NCBI GenBank assembly: GCA_947623965.1
Contig: CANQIF010000003.1
Span: forward strand, 124,001-188,000
Origin: an uncultured Alistipes sp.
GTDB taxonomy: Bacteria > Bacteroidota > Bacteroidia > Bacteroidales > Rikenellaceae
Direction of reading: 5' to 3'
DNA: 64,000 nt
Below the pieces are notes generated by a model. That model did not search any database and was not told the origin of the DNA. It saw only the letters and a program-made list of their open reading frames with translations. Below are positions 33,029 to 42,137 of this stretch, one piece after another. Each line of letters opens with the position of its first letter. The stretch's first letter is position 1. Both the position numbers and the translations under genes were made by a program.

Positions 33029-35578
33029 TCACCGGTCGGTCCGGTCGAAGGTGCAGCGGAGGATGCCTGCCTCGGGATCGAAGGGTTCGATCCGCCGCAG
33101 CGTGCCGCAGGTTTCGCCGAGCGGGCTCCGCAGCCGGAAGCGCGACCGCAGGTCGAAGGGGCCGCACGCGGGGGTGAAGAGCGTCTCGACCTCGTGCGGG
33201 GCGAGGCGGAGCGAGAGCGTGACGGTGCCCGCGAGCGCCTCCTGCCGCACCTGCCGGTCGTAGTAGCGGTGCAGCCCCGCGGCGCCGTCGCGGTCCTCGA
33301 AGCAGAGGGTGCAGGGCGGCTGCGCGGCGTCGCCCGCGAAGTGGAAGGCCGCCAGCGGGTAGCGCGTTTCCGCCCCCTCGGCCGCGCCGCCCCACCGCTC
33401 GCCCGCCGGCAGCGGGTGCAGCCCGAAGTAGCGGACGATGCGCGGCGTGAAGTTCGTCCCGTCCCCCTCGTCGAGCCGGTCGCGGTCGCCCACCTGCAGC
33501 AGCAGGGCCGACGGGGCGCCGGCATAGCCGCCTGCAGCGCTCAACGTCGGGTGGAAGAGCGGGTTGCGGCGCACCTCCTCGCCCTGCAGGGTGCCGAAAC
33601 CGGGCGTCGCCGTCCGCCAGCACCCGAAACTCTGCTCCTCCTCCGCCTCTTTTCGCCGCACGGCCCCGTCGCCTGCGCCGTAGCACCAGCTCCGCAGCTC
33701 GTGCAGTCCGGTCGCCGTGTCGGTCAGACAGACCGGCTGCGAACGGTCGACCCGGTCGCGCCAGTCGATCTCCGCAACAGCAGCTGTTTCGGCCGCCTCC
33801 GCGGTTATGGCCGCCTCCACGGTTATGGCCGCCTCCACGGTTACGGTCGTCTTCGCAGTTGCGGTCGCCTCCGCGGCCTCGGTCGCCGCACTGCCCGCTC
33901 CGGCTGTCGCTGCACCGCCCGCTCCGGTCCCGGCGGCCGCACCGTCCGCCTCCGCCTCGTCGAGCCGGTAGAAGGCGTCGCGGGGCTCGACCCGCACGCA
34001 ACGCCGCTCCTCGTCGGTCAGGAAGCGGAGGTTGAAGAGGTGGGCCACCGCTTCGAGGAGCTCGATCGGCCGGATCGCGTGGCGCGCCACATCGGCGAAG
34101 GAGAGCATCGAGCCGAAACCCGGCCCCGCGCTGAAGGAGGGTTGCACCGCACACTCCTTGTGCAGGGTGATCCGCTGCCCCTTCTCGGCCCCGAAAAAGT
34201 AGATGCGGTCGAAATACTTCGGCGCCTCGGGCGAGAGGGGCTCGGCCGCCGTGCGGACCCTCAGTTCGACGGTCGTCTCGCCCGTCTCCCCGATGTGGCC
34301 GTCGTAGAGGGCCCAGTCGCCGGCGTAGTCGACCCAGAGGCTCCCCAGCAGCTGCTGCAGCCGGGGTTCCTGCACGCTCCCCTGCGCGGGGGTCGTCACG
34401 AGGGCCGAGCGGGCCTCGAACTGCGTCCAGGTGCGGTCCGCCACGCCGTCGAGCGTGTAGAGCAGCCGGTAGCGGCTCCCGGCCGCGTGGTCGAAGACGA
34501 TCGCCCGGTAGGTGCGGTTCGCAGCGATCTCCGGACGGCGGTCGATATACCGGTTCGTCAGCGAGAAGCGCATCTCGCCGCCCGTGTCGAGGTAGAGCGA
34601 GTCGAACCCCGCGAGGCGGGTGCGCGACAGGATGCGGTGGTCGGTGGTGTAGCGGAGGCGGTATTCGAATCCCGCGGCGATCGCAGTCGTCGGCCGGAAG
34701 AGGATGCGCCCCTCTTCGACGGCGAAGCAGCCGCCGTTGTTGCAGAGGTCGTTCATCGGTTCGCCGTCGGCATCGGGGGTCCCGGGTGTCGCCGTCTCGA
34801 CCAGGTTGCCCACCGTGTGGTAGAGCGCCGCCGGGTCGGCATCGACACGCCCCCGGTAGTCGGCTTCGGCCGTCACGTCGCCGCGCCGTCGGGCCAGGAA
34901 CCCCATGCGGGCCGCGGCGGCGGCCGTGTCGCGCGAGGCGTAGGCGCCGCTCAGGTAGAGCGACCGGAAGAAGTCGCCCGCGAAGAAGTCGCTGCGGAGC
35001 GTGTAGCCGCCCTCGGCGAAGATTCGCTCGACGAGCGTCGCGAGGTGCAGGAAGGGGTGGTAGTCGTCGACCGAGAGGAAGCGTTCGGCCGGGAGCAGGT
35101 CGCTGCCGCCGCTCTGCTGCGGGTAGCCGTCGTGCAGGACCGGGAAGAACTTCACGGGCGACGCGTCCGTCCAGCTGTTGCGGATGGTCGTCGGGGTGAG
35201 GGGCGCCGCATAGTCGATCGCGAGGGTGTGCAGCAGGCCGCGGGCTGCCTGCGAAGCCCAGCCGGCGCCCCCTTCGCGCAGCTCGACCGTATAGCCCGCC
35301 TCCGAGGCGGCGAGCAGCCGCACCGTGCCGTGCAGCAGGCGGGCTCCGGCCGATTCGAGCGAGGCTTCGTGGCGGTCGTCGTTGAAGCGGCCGGCCGCCT
35401 CGGGGTCGCGGCCGAAGCGGAAGATGCGGTCGTTGGCCGGGGTGGCGGGGAGCTGCAGCCGCAGCGTGCGCCCCTCGCGCGCCGCGCCGATGTCGGCGAG
35501 CTTCGTGGCGTCGAAGCCCGGCAGGCGGAGCGGTTCGAGGCCCATATCGCACGGCACGCCGTCGATCAGCAGCTCCAT
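33029..35578 (-). CDS. Large phage-associated protein, probable tail/baseplate component
   Basis: 849-residue product starting MELLIDGVPCDMGLEPLRLPGFDATKLADIGAAREGRTLRL. I recall homologues in Bacteroidetes prophage-like regions but no named function. The sequence is strand-rich, with a conserved NSWTDASPVKFFPVLHDGYPQQ segment and a central YFDRIYFFGAEKGQRITLHKECAVQPSFS segment. Around residues 535-600 a low-complexity Ala/Thr/Val insertion is encoded by an 18-bp minisatellite (about 33780-33850). It overlaps the upstream gene by 13 bp and lies 37 bp before the protease gene. Confidence 0.6.
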   Translation of the reverse strand: MELLIDGVPCDMGLEPLRLPGFDATKLADIGAAREGRTLRLQLPATPANDRIFRFGRDPEAAGRFNDDRHEASLESAGARLLHGTVRLLAASEAGYTVELREGGAGWASQAARGLLHTLAIDYAAPLTPTTIRNSWTDASPVKFFPVLHDGYPQQSGGSDLLPAERFLSVDDYHPFLHLATLVERIFAEGGYTLRSDFFAGDFFRSLYLSGAYASRDTAAAAARMGFLARRRGDVTAEADYRGRVDADPAALYHTVGNLVETATPGTPDADGEPMNDLCNNGGCFAVEEGRILFRPTTAIAAGFEYRLRYTTDHRILSRTRLAGFDSLYLDTGGEMRFSLTNRYIDRRPEIAANRTYRAIVFDHAAGSRYRLLYTLDGVADRTWTQFEARSALVTTPAQGSVQEPRLQQLLGSLWVDYAGDWALYDGHIGETGETTVELRVRTAAEPLSPEAPKYFDRIYFFGAEKGQRITLHKECAVQPSFSAGPGFGSMLSFADVARHAIRPIELLEAVAHLFNLRFLTDEERRCVRVEPRDAFYRLDEAEADGAAAGTGAGGAATAGAGSAATEAAEATATAKTTVTVEAAITVEAAITAEAAETAAVAEIDWRDRVDRSQPVCLTDTATGLHELRSWCYGAGDGAVRRKEAEEEQSFGCWRTATPGFGTLQGEEVRRNPLFHPTLSAAGGYAGAPSALLLQVGDRDRLDEGDGTNFTPRIVRYFGLHPLPAGERWGGAAEGAETRYPLAAFHFAGDAAQPPCTLCFEDRDGAAGLHRYYDRQVRQEALAGTVTLSLRLAPHEVETLFTPACGPFDLRSRFRLRSPLGETCGTLRRIEPFDPEAGILRCTFDRTDR
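33780..33850. repeat. 18-bp minisatellite within the 849-residue phage gene
   Basis: GCCGCCTCCACGGTTATG-type units occur three to four times in frame with small changes, coding for a repeated Ala-Ala-Ile-Thr-Val-Glu motif. Being a multiple of 3, copy changes would keep the frame. Confidence 0.7.
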
Positions 35579-36528
35579 AGCGGTTCGCTCGGTCGGGTGG
35601 AACGGACGGTGAGGGCGAGGGAGCGCATTGCGCCGCAGCGATGGAGCTCGGCCCGTTCGGTGACGACGTCGACCGGCCGGTAGCCGCCGGCATCGAGCCA
35701 CCAGACCTGCCGGGCCTCGACGAGCTCCGCGAGGGCGGCCGCCATGCCGGCGGTCTCGTAGGCGGAGTGCAGCTCGACGCACTCCTCCGCCTCGGCGGCG
35801 GCGACGAGCAGCCCCTCTCCGCTGCGGGCGCGCTGTTTCGAGACGCTCCGTTCGACGTGCTGCACGACGGGGAAGGTGTAGTGTTCGATCGATCCGCACC
35901 GCGAGCGCCAGGCGATCCGCTGCGCCCCGTCGGGTGCCGGCATCACCGTGTAGACGACGCTGCCGCAGGGGCCCAGGTCGACCGTCAGCCGTTCGGCCTC
36001 GGGAAAGTCGGCCGCCGAGAGGCGGAAGCGGAAGAGCCCGGCCGCGGGGAGGGCGTAGCTCTCGGTCAGCTGCGTGTCGCGCCGTTCGGCCGTGACCGTG
36101 ATCCGCATCGGCGCCGCGGCGAGGAGGGTCAGCTCGTCCGTCTCATCGGGGGCGAGGAGGCGCGCCGGCGGGAGGGCGGTCAGCAGCGAGGGGGCGGCCC
36201 GGGCGCGGTCGGCGGCCAGGAAGGTCCGGGCGGCGGAGCGGCACCCCTCGTCGTAGCTCTCCGCTTCGACGACGATCGTACGGGCGCGGTCGGCGGCGGC
36301 TTCGACGCCCGACGGGCCGGTCTGGGGCGTGAAGAGGAGGTCGCTGCGGAGGTAGGGGGCGATGTCGAAGGCGATGTCGCGCCGGCCGACGAAGCGTTTC
36401 GTGCCGAGGAGGCGGTTGTCGGCAGTCCGGATCCGGACGAGGGTCTCTGCGGCCGAGGCCTCGGCGAGGGTGTAGCGAAGCGGGGCGCCGATCGGCGCAT
36501 ACGCCTCGGGAAGGGAGGAGAAGTACAT
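35566..36528 (-). CDS. Phage-associated protein of unknown function
   Basis: 320-residue protein starting MYFSSLPEAYAPIGAPLRYTL. No catalytic motif is recognised. It is strand-rich, with ADNRLLGTKRFVGRRDIAFDIAPYLRSDLLF near the start and an IEHYTFPVVQHVERSV segment in the second half. The same arrangement (this protein directly before the large 849-residue type) is one I recall from Bacteroidetes prophage-like loci, where it may be a tail or adaptor protein. It is the first gene of the leftward module and overlaps the next gene by 13 bp. Start at 36528 fits. Confidence 0.55.
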   Translation of the reverse strand: MYFSSLPEAYAPIGAPLRYTLAEASAAETLVRIRTADNRLLGTKRFVGRRDIAFDIAPYLRSDLLFTPQTGPSGVEAAADRARTIVVEAESYDEGCRSAARTFLAADRARAAPSLLTALPPARLLAPDETDELTLLAAAPMRITVTAERRDTQLTESYALPAAGLFRFRLSAADFPEAERLTVDLGPCGSVVYTVMPAPDGAQRIAWRSRCGSIEHYTFPVVQHVERSVSKQRARSGEGLLVAAAEAEECVELHSAYETAGMAAALAELVEARQVWWLDAGGYRPVDVVTERAELHRCGAMRSLALTVRSTRPSEPLWSC

Positions 36529-36655
36529 GGGAATGAAAAATGAGAAATGAAGAATTAAAAATGGGGAGGCGGGGTCCGGAGGGTTAGGCCCCTGGTTCCA
36601 GGGGGTGATTTTGGATGCGGAAGCCGGGGGAATCGGCCGCAGTATGGGCGATCGG

Positions 36656-37452
36656 GTTGCAGCCTGTGGCCCGCTGTGTGATTGATTTGGAGCAACAAGC
36701 CCGCAGCCGAGCGGACGGGCCTGCTTTCGAGCAGCGCGAGGATGCAGCCCTCCGCCCGGGGGCGGCTGCAGCTCCTTCCGGAGCTGCAAATTCAGCATTC
36801 AAAATTCAAGATTCAAAATTATGGCTCGGGCTGCAGCCTGCGGAGGACGCGAGCGACGTCAAGGAGCTGCGGGCCTCCGCCGCCGGGAGGCTGCGGTCCG
36901 CCGACCTCTTGCGAGGTCGATTCCTTTGCAACGCATTCCGCAGCTGAACAGTAACGGCATTACTGAAAGGTAGTCCCGCAGCCGAGCGGACGGGCTTGCG
37001 ACGTAGAGGAGCAGCCCTCCGCCCGGGGGCGGCTGCGGGCTGCCGATCGCTGCGCGATCGGGCTTGCAGACAAAACATCCCAGTAAGGACCCGGGGCTGC
37101 AGCCCGCATGGCTTCATGCGAAGTTGCAAATTCAGCTATCAAAATGCAAAATTCTAAATTTGGTAGAGTTATCGGACATGCTTGGGTGTATGTTCCGATT
37201 CGGGCTGCAGCTTGCGAAGCGCCCGCACGAGCGGACCTGCGGGACGCGAGCAGCGGGCCTTCGCCGGGCGAAGCTGCGGCCCGCCGGTCCTGGCGGACCG
37301 AAACAACCCTGCTGACTGCAGTGCCATTCAGGCACAATTAAAAATGATCGGTATTTTACTCGGGCAGCAGCCTGCGGAGGCCGCACACGACTGCAAGGAG
37401 CTGCGGGCCTCCGCCGCCCCCAGGCTGCGGCCCGCCGATCCCTGCGGGATCG
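36656..37452 (+). repeat. Intergenic GC-rich modular repeat, cluster 5
   Basis: The longest cluster, filling the gap between the phage-like module and corA. Hairpins: TGCAGCTCC-ttcc-GGAGCTGCA (36766-36787), CGACCTC-ttgc-GAGGTCG (36902-36919), CGATCGC-tgc-GCGATCG (37044-37060), CGGTCC-tggc-GGACCG (37285-37300), CGATCCC-tgc-GGGATCG (37436-37452). A/T-rich linkers lie at 36788-36822 and 37128-37160. No gene. Confidence 0.8.
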
Positions 37453-38256
37453 AATTCTCAAAAACAGTTGAAAACGGGTTGAAACGTGTTGATTATTGTT
37501 GAAAACTTGCCGCAACCGGCTCATTTCCTGCCTGAATACGCTGTTGAAAACAGCAGGCGTCTTGTCGAACGACGGGGCAAATATACAACATCCGAACCCC
37601 CTTTGTCAAGAGGCAGGCGCACTTTTTTTACTTTTTCGGGCGTATTTCTCCGATTTTTGTGTACTTTTGCTTTTGCAAACCAAGCTGTTTCAATTCGTAT
37701 GGATGATGGTCATGGGTCCGGGCATAGTCGCTGCATCGTATCGCGTTACGATGCCTTGCCTCGCTGGTGCGTGCGAAGTTGATCGCCGCACCGCCTTGTC
37801 ATACCCGTACCCGCCGTATTCCCAGCACCCGTCACATCCGTCGCACCTGACTGCCAGGACCGCCCGGCCGTTCTTGCCGCATCCGTGGTCTCCGGCGTGT
37901 CTCTCCGGCAGCTTCATCATCGTTTCCTCCCGCCCGGCTTCCCGTCCGGCCGCCCGTCGAACGGCGACAACCGGTCGAGTCGCAATGGCAACCGCAATGG
38001 CAACCGCACCTGCATCCGCCGTCATACCCGCCGCCGCCGTCGAACTCGCAACTGCATCTGCCGTCGCGTCCTTCGTACAAGCGCGCCCTCTTGTCCGGCA
38101 GGGCCGTTCCGCCGCATCGCTTGCAACGTGCTGGGAAACGGGGCTCCGTGTGGCTCCCGTTCCCAATCCCGGCTGAAGAGATTGATCGGGTCCCGCCTCC
38201 GGGCGCCCCGTCTCCGTCAAGCCATCGGATTTACGCACCTTCAAGCGAGCCATGCC
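37453..38256 (+). promoter_or_regulatory. Long region upstream of corA with a putative promoter
   Basis: A TACTTTTG element (37662-37669) fits TAnnTTTG, but no clear TTTG -33 is seen. If used, the corA leader would be about 580 nt. It contains C-rich, Pro-codon-rich sequence and short open frames (e.g. 37699-37782, and a 157-codon frame 37703-38176 with a YPYPPYSQHPSHPSH stretch). None is convincing as a gene; a leader role is speculative. Confidence 0.35.
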
Positions 38257-39240
38257 ATGATTACCATCTACCTCAAGCAATACAACAAGATCATCCGCAA
38301 TGCCGATACCAAGCTCTTCGACGAACTGGGCTACGACGACATCCTGTGGATCGACCTGATGCAGCCCACGATCAAGGAGCAGCGGGCCGTCGAAAACTTC
38401 ATCGAAGTCAACCTCCAGTCGCGCCAGCAGGTCGAGGAGATCGAGTCGACCTCGAAATACTCCGAGAACGAGAACGCCATCATCTCCAACTCGAACTTCT
38501 TCATCCCGACGGGCGAAACCTTCCTCGTCGAGCCCGTCTCGTTCATCATCTCGAACGAGGGCGTGCTGGTCTCGGTGCGCAACGCCGAGTCGCGCACCTT
38601 CCGCGAGACGGAGAAGCGCCTCCAGATGAACTACCGCAGCTATTCGACGGGCTACCACCTCTTCATTTCGCTGCTGGAGGTGCGCATCGACTTCGATGCC
38701 GACCTCGTCGAGTTCGTCGCCAAGCAGGTCTCGGCCCTCTCGAAGGATATCAACTCCGAGAACGCCATCAACAAGGAGGTGCTGCACCGCATCAGCGCCC
38801 TGCAGGAGAGCTCCATGTCGCTGCGCGAGAACATCTTCGACCGCCAGCGCGTCCTCTCGGGCATCCTGCGCTCCGAGCGCTTCCCGAACGATATTTACCC
38901 CCGTCTGCAGTTGATGATCAAGGACGTAAGCTCGCTTATCAACCACGCCGACTTCAGCTTCCAGCGTCTGGACTACCTCCAGGATGCGGCGCTCGGCCTC
39001 ATCAACATCGAGCAGAACGAGATCGTCAAAATCTTCTCGGTGGCCGCCGTCATCTTCCTTCCCGCGACGCTCATCGCCTCGATCTACGGCATGAACTTCA
39101 AGGCGATGCCCGAGCTCGACTGGCAGTGGCGCATCACCGAAACGTGGACCCTCCCCGTCGGCTACCTCTTCGCCATCGGGCTCATGATCTTCTGCTCGGC
39201 CATGACGATCTGGTACTTCAAGTATAAAAAGTGGCTGTAG
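38257..39240 (+). CDS. corA: CorA-type magnesium/cobalt transporter
   Basis: 327-residue divalent cation channel of the 2-TM-GxN family. The cytoplasmic N-terminal funnel (about residues 1-260) contains LQSRQQVEEIESTSKYSENENAIIS. Two C-terminal membrane segments flank the signature YGMNF (GMN 278-280), and the tail ends WYFKYKKWL with basic residues. Length and motifs are normal. The start MITIYLKQYN at 38257 is chosen because the upstream in-frame extension is low-complexity. It is transcribed alone; a long leader precedes it. Confidence 0.93.
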   Translation: MITIYLKQYNKIIRNADTKLFDELGYDDILWIDLMQPTIKEQRAVENFIEVNLQSRQQVEEIESTSKYSENENAIISNSNFFIPTGETFLVEPVSFIISNEGVLVSVRNAESRTFRETEKRLQMNYRSYSTGYHLFISLLEVRIDFDADLVEFVAKQVSALSKDINSENAINKEVLHRISALQESSMSLRENIFDRQRVLSGILRSERFPNDIYPRLQLMIKDVSSLINHADFSFQRLDYLQDAALGLINIEQNEIVKIFSVAAVIFLPATLIASIYGMNFKAMPELDWQWRITETWTLPVGYLFAIGLMIFCSAMTIWYFKYKKWL

Positions 39241-39385
39241 CCGCCCGGTGAATGGCGGCGGCATAAACGACTGACGGATGCAGCGAATCCCGCTGCACCC
39301 GCTGCACCCGCCGTATCCTGTTGCCTGTTGCACCCCGTCGCACCCCGTTGTGTCCGGCGGCCCCCTGCGCGGCAGCTGTTGGAAT

Positions 39386-40096
39386 TTACCGGCGCAGCCG
39401 CTCCGTCTCGGCCGACTTCGTGCGGACGACGATAGCGCCGTTTCCGCCGCGGAATCCGTAGATCGTGGCATCCTTCATCACCACGACATAGGCGACCTGC
39501 GCCAGCTGCAGATGGTCGATCGAGGGGACGATCACCCCGTCGATGACGTAGAGCGGCGTCGGGTCCTTCTGGTAACTGCCGCTGCGGATGCTCACCGTGT
39601 AGCTCCCGTCGGCGGGGTTCTCGGCGATGTTCAGCCCCGGGATCAACCCCGAGAGGGCAGACAGGATATCCGTGCAGCCCGTCCGGATCAACTCCTCGCC
39701 CGTGATCCGGCTGTCGTAGCCGATGTATTCGCGCTGGCGCACGTAGCCGGCGCCGTAGTCGAGCAGCTGCGCCGACTCCTCCGTCTCGCTCCGCAAATCC
39801 TCCAACAGCTTGATCCGCAGACTGCGCCGCCCCGCGACGGGGATGAGGTAGGTGTGCTTCTCGCAGCGCACCCGCAGCGTGTCGTCCGCGCGGACATCGG
39901 TCAGCCCGAAACGCCCCTTCCGGTCGGTGCGGGCGTATCGCCCGGCATCCTGCGTCCAGATGCGGGCCCCGCGGATCGGGCGCCCGAGGGCGTCGAGCAG
40001 CAGGCCGTTGAAGGGGACGGGCTCCTGCGCCGCGGCCGGCAGGGCGCCGAACCAGCCGCACCCCAGCAGACAAATGAGCAGAAAGATCGGTTTCAT
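39386..40096 (-). CDS. Plug-only TonB-receptor-like protein
   Basis: 236-residue secreted protein with signal peptide (LLICLLGCGWFGALPAAAQ). A carboxypeptidase-like regulatory domain (about residues 27-105, FNGLLLDALGRPIRGARIW) is followed by a TonB-receptor plug domain (about 120-230, LSALSGLIPGLNI, PLYVIDGVIV, VVVMKDATIYGFRGGNGAIVV). The 22-strand barrel that follows in SusC proteins is missing, and the gene ends cleanly after the plug. The ATG at 40096 is preferred, 16 bp after a -7 element. It could be a periplasmic decoy, a regulator or a relic. Confidence 0.75.
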   Translation of the reverse strand: MKPIFLLICLLGCGWFGALPAAAQEPVPFNGLLLDALGRPIRGARIWTQDAGRYARTDRKGRFGLTDVRADDTLRVRCEKHTYLIPVAGRRSLRIKLLEDLRSETEESAQLLDYGAGYVRQREYIGYDSRITGEELIRTGCTDILSALSGLIPGLNIAENPADGSYTVSIRSGSYQKDPTPLYVIDGVIVPSIDHLQLAQVAYVVVMKDATIYGFRGGNGAIVVRTKSAETERLRR

Positions 40097-40111
40097 GGTC
40101 GGTGTTTTTTG

Positions 40112-40140
40112 CAAAGATAGGGCTTTTCCCGGAACGGCAA
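40112..40140 (-). promoter_or_regulatory. Promoter of the plug-only gene
   Basis: TTG (40140-40138), 18-bp spacer, TATCTTTG (40119-40112) on the minus strand, with the ATG only 15 nt beyond; a near-leaderless transcript is predicted. Confidence 0.65.
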
Positions 40141-40223
40141 GCGGTTCGTCCCTCCCGGCTCCGAAAAAGAGGGCCCGACTGCTCCGAAAAAGGCCTCTCC
40201 CGCTCCCGAAAACGCCCCCTCAT

Positions 40224-40263
40224 AAAAAAAACGGACCGCGACCCGAAAGCCGCGACCCGTCCC
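40224..40263 (-). terminator. Probable terminator after SusD-B
   Basis: GC-rich imperfect hairpin built on GGAC/GTCC and CGCG/CGCG pairs, followed on the minus strand by a run of eight T residues. Confidence 0.5.
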
Positions 40264-40281
40264 CCTGTTTTACTTAAAAGC

Positions 40282-42114
40282 CTATCTGTAGCCGGGGTTC
40301 TGCCACATATCGCCGTTCGAGATAACGTTGATGAAGCTTCTCGGAATCGGCCGGAGCGCATATTCGGGCTTGAAGTACTGCGCCAGATCCGGATGGGTCG
40401 CCTGCAGGTAGGAGGCGTCCTTGAACATGCCCGTCCGCTTCAGGTCGAAGAAGCGGCAGTACTCGCCGCAGAGCTCGCGGCCGCGTTCGTCGAGGACGGT
40501 GCGGATCGTCGCCGTTCCCGTCAGCGGCTTGGCGCCGGCCCTCTGGCGCACCTTGTTGATGTAGTCCATCGCCTTCGAACCGCCGTTGAGGTAGATATCC
40601 AGCTCGGCGGCAATCAGATAAATTTCCGACATGCGCATGATGAAGGTCGCATTCTGGTTGCCGAGACGGTCGTAGCGGACGATGTTGTAGTTCGACGAGT
40701 TGTGCTTCGAGAGCGAGGGGTAGAAATCCTTGAGCAGATTCTCTTTGCCGTTGTAGGTCATGATGACGTTCTTCTTCGCGTCGTCGTACACGTCCTTGTA
40801 ATCCACCAGCAGGTAGGGCGAAGTGGCGCGCTTCGCGATCTCGTCGGCATAGTCGGGATCCTGCGGCATCACGAACTTGATGGCCAGGTCGTTGGCGGCA
40901 TAGCCGCTGGGATTCCCCTCCCAGTCGTCGATGCCGTGCAGCCTGGTGCCGACGATCGACGGCGCCTTGCGGAAGTTCGCGGCGGCATCGGCGTCCCACT
41001 CATAGTCCTGGTTGGCGTTCCACGAGGTCATGAATGAGGCGTGGAAGCGCGGGTCGAGCGTGCCGTCGGCCTGCACGAAGAGGCTCAGCAGGTGCTGCGT
41101 CGGCATGAACCAGCCGGCATTGCGGCTGCCGTCCCAGGCCGAATTGGCCTCCTTGGTGGCGTTCTGGCGGGCGCCGAACTTCGTGACGGGCGCCATGAAG
41201 AGCTGGTCGTTCTGGTTCATGCGGTAGTTGCCCTGGCTCGAACCCTTCTTGTGCCAGCGGTGCTTCCAGAGAGCCTCCTTGTTCAGGTAGTTGTTCGATT
41301 CCTTGAAGACGTCGGCGAAGTCGGGGTACATGTAGGCGCCGTACTTGCCGCCGCCCGCCTCGCAGTCGTCGATGAGCTCCTTGGCTGCGGCTGCGGCCGT
41401 CGCGAGGAACTCGGTCGTGCCGTAGGCGTAGGTCTGCAGGGCCGCCTTGGCCAGGAAGCCGTAGGCCGCCTTCTTGGTCGGACGGGTCGTCGTCGCATCA
41501 TCGCCCTTCGCGAGCCACTCGGCGGCGAACTGAAGGTCGGGGATGATGATGTCGCGGTAGATCGTCAAAGGCTCCGTGCGGACGGGGGCGTTGTCGGCCT
41601 GCGCCGCCGGTTCGGTGAGCTTGTAGACCGCACCGACCTGCTCGACGGCGTTGAAGTAGTAGACGGCCCGCATGAACCGGGCCTCGGCGAGCAGCGCATT
41701 GAGCTCGCTGCCCGTATAGGGCGACAGATTGGCCTTCGCGATGGCGAGGTTGCAGGCGCCGATGCCGTCGTAGATCACGTTCCAGATGTCGTTGAAGATG
41801 TCGAGGTTGACCGTGGCGTTGGCGCCGAACCAGAAGTAGTCCTGGTAGCTGATGATATTGCCGCTGTAGGTCCACAGGTCGGTGTCGGCCTCGGTGAGGG
41901 GCATGTAGTACGACGATCCGCGGCCGCCGCCGTAGAGGTAGCGCTCCATGCCGAAGTAGCAGTTGTTGATGAGGGCCTGGTAGCCGTCCTTGGTGACCGC
42001 CACGTCATCCATGGTGTAACCCAGCGGATTCTCCTCTTCGAGCGAGCAGGCCGAGAAGAGACCCGATACGGCCGCGGCGGAGAGCATCAAGAGGGTTTTC
42101 AGATTCTTTTTCAT
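40282..42114 (-). CDS. SusD/RagB-type glycan-binding lipoprotein (SusD-B)
   Basis: 610-residue surface lipoprotein, signal ending GLFSAC. SusD landmarks: NNCYFGMERYLYGGG, ALLAEARFMRAVYYFNAVEQVGAVY, then MRMSEIYLIAAELDIYLNG and VLDERGRELCGEYCRFFDLKRTG. The closing ALRPIPRSFINVI and WQNPGY motifs mark the end of the family. It lies 23 bp after SusC-B, mirroring pair A, and partners SusC-B. Its sequence is clearly different from SusD-A, so the two pairs probably take different glycan fragments. Confidence 0.95.
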   Translation of the reverse strand: MKKNLKTLLMLSAAAVSGLFSACSLEEENPLGYTMDDVAVTKDGYQALINNCYFGMERYLYGGGRGSSYYMPLTEADTDLWTYSGNIISYQDYFWFGANATVNLDIFNDIWNVIYDGIGACNLAIAKANLSPYTGSELNALLAEARFMRAVYYFNAVEQVGAVYKLTEPAAQADNAPVRTEPLTIYRDIIIPDLQFAAEWLAKGDDATTTRPTKKAAYGFLAKAALQTYAYGTTEFLATAAAAAKELIDDCEAGGGKYGAYMYPDFADVFKESNNYLNKEALWKHRWHKKGSSQGNYRMNQNDQLFMAPVTKFGARQNATKEANSAWDGSRNAGWFMPTQHLLSLFVQADGTLDPRFHASFMTSWNANQDYEWDADAAANFRKAPSIVGTRLHGIDDWEGNPSGYAANDLAIKFVMPQDPDYADEIAKRATSPYLLVDYKDVYDDAKKNVIMTYNGKENLLKDFYPSLSKHNSSNYNIVRYDRLGNQNATFIMRMSEIYLIAAELDIYLNGGSKAMDYINKVRQRAGAKPLTGTATIRTVLDERGRELCGEYCRFFDLKRTGMFKDASYLQATHPDLAQYFKPEYALRPIPRSFINVISNGDMWQNPGYR

Positions 42115-42137
42115 AGCGTATGTTGTCTTGAAGTCGG

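Noticed and set aside
37832..38080. Minus-strand frame with a Cys/His/Gly-rich CRCGCHCGCHC stretch resembling a metal-binding peptide
   Set aside because: Low-complexity reverse reading of a C-rich trinucleotide-like region (GCAATGGCAACC repeats); no promoter, no homologous features.
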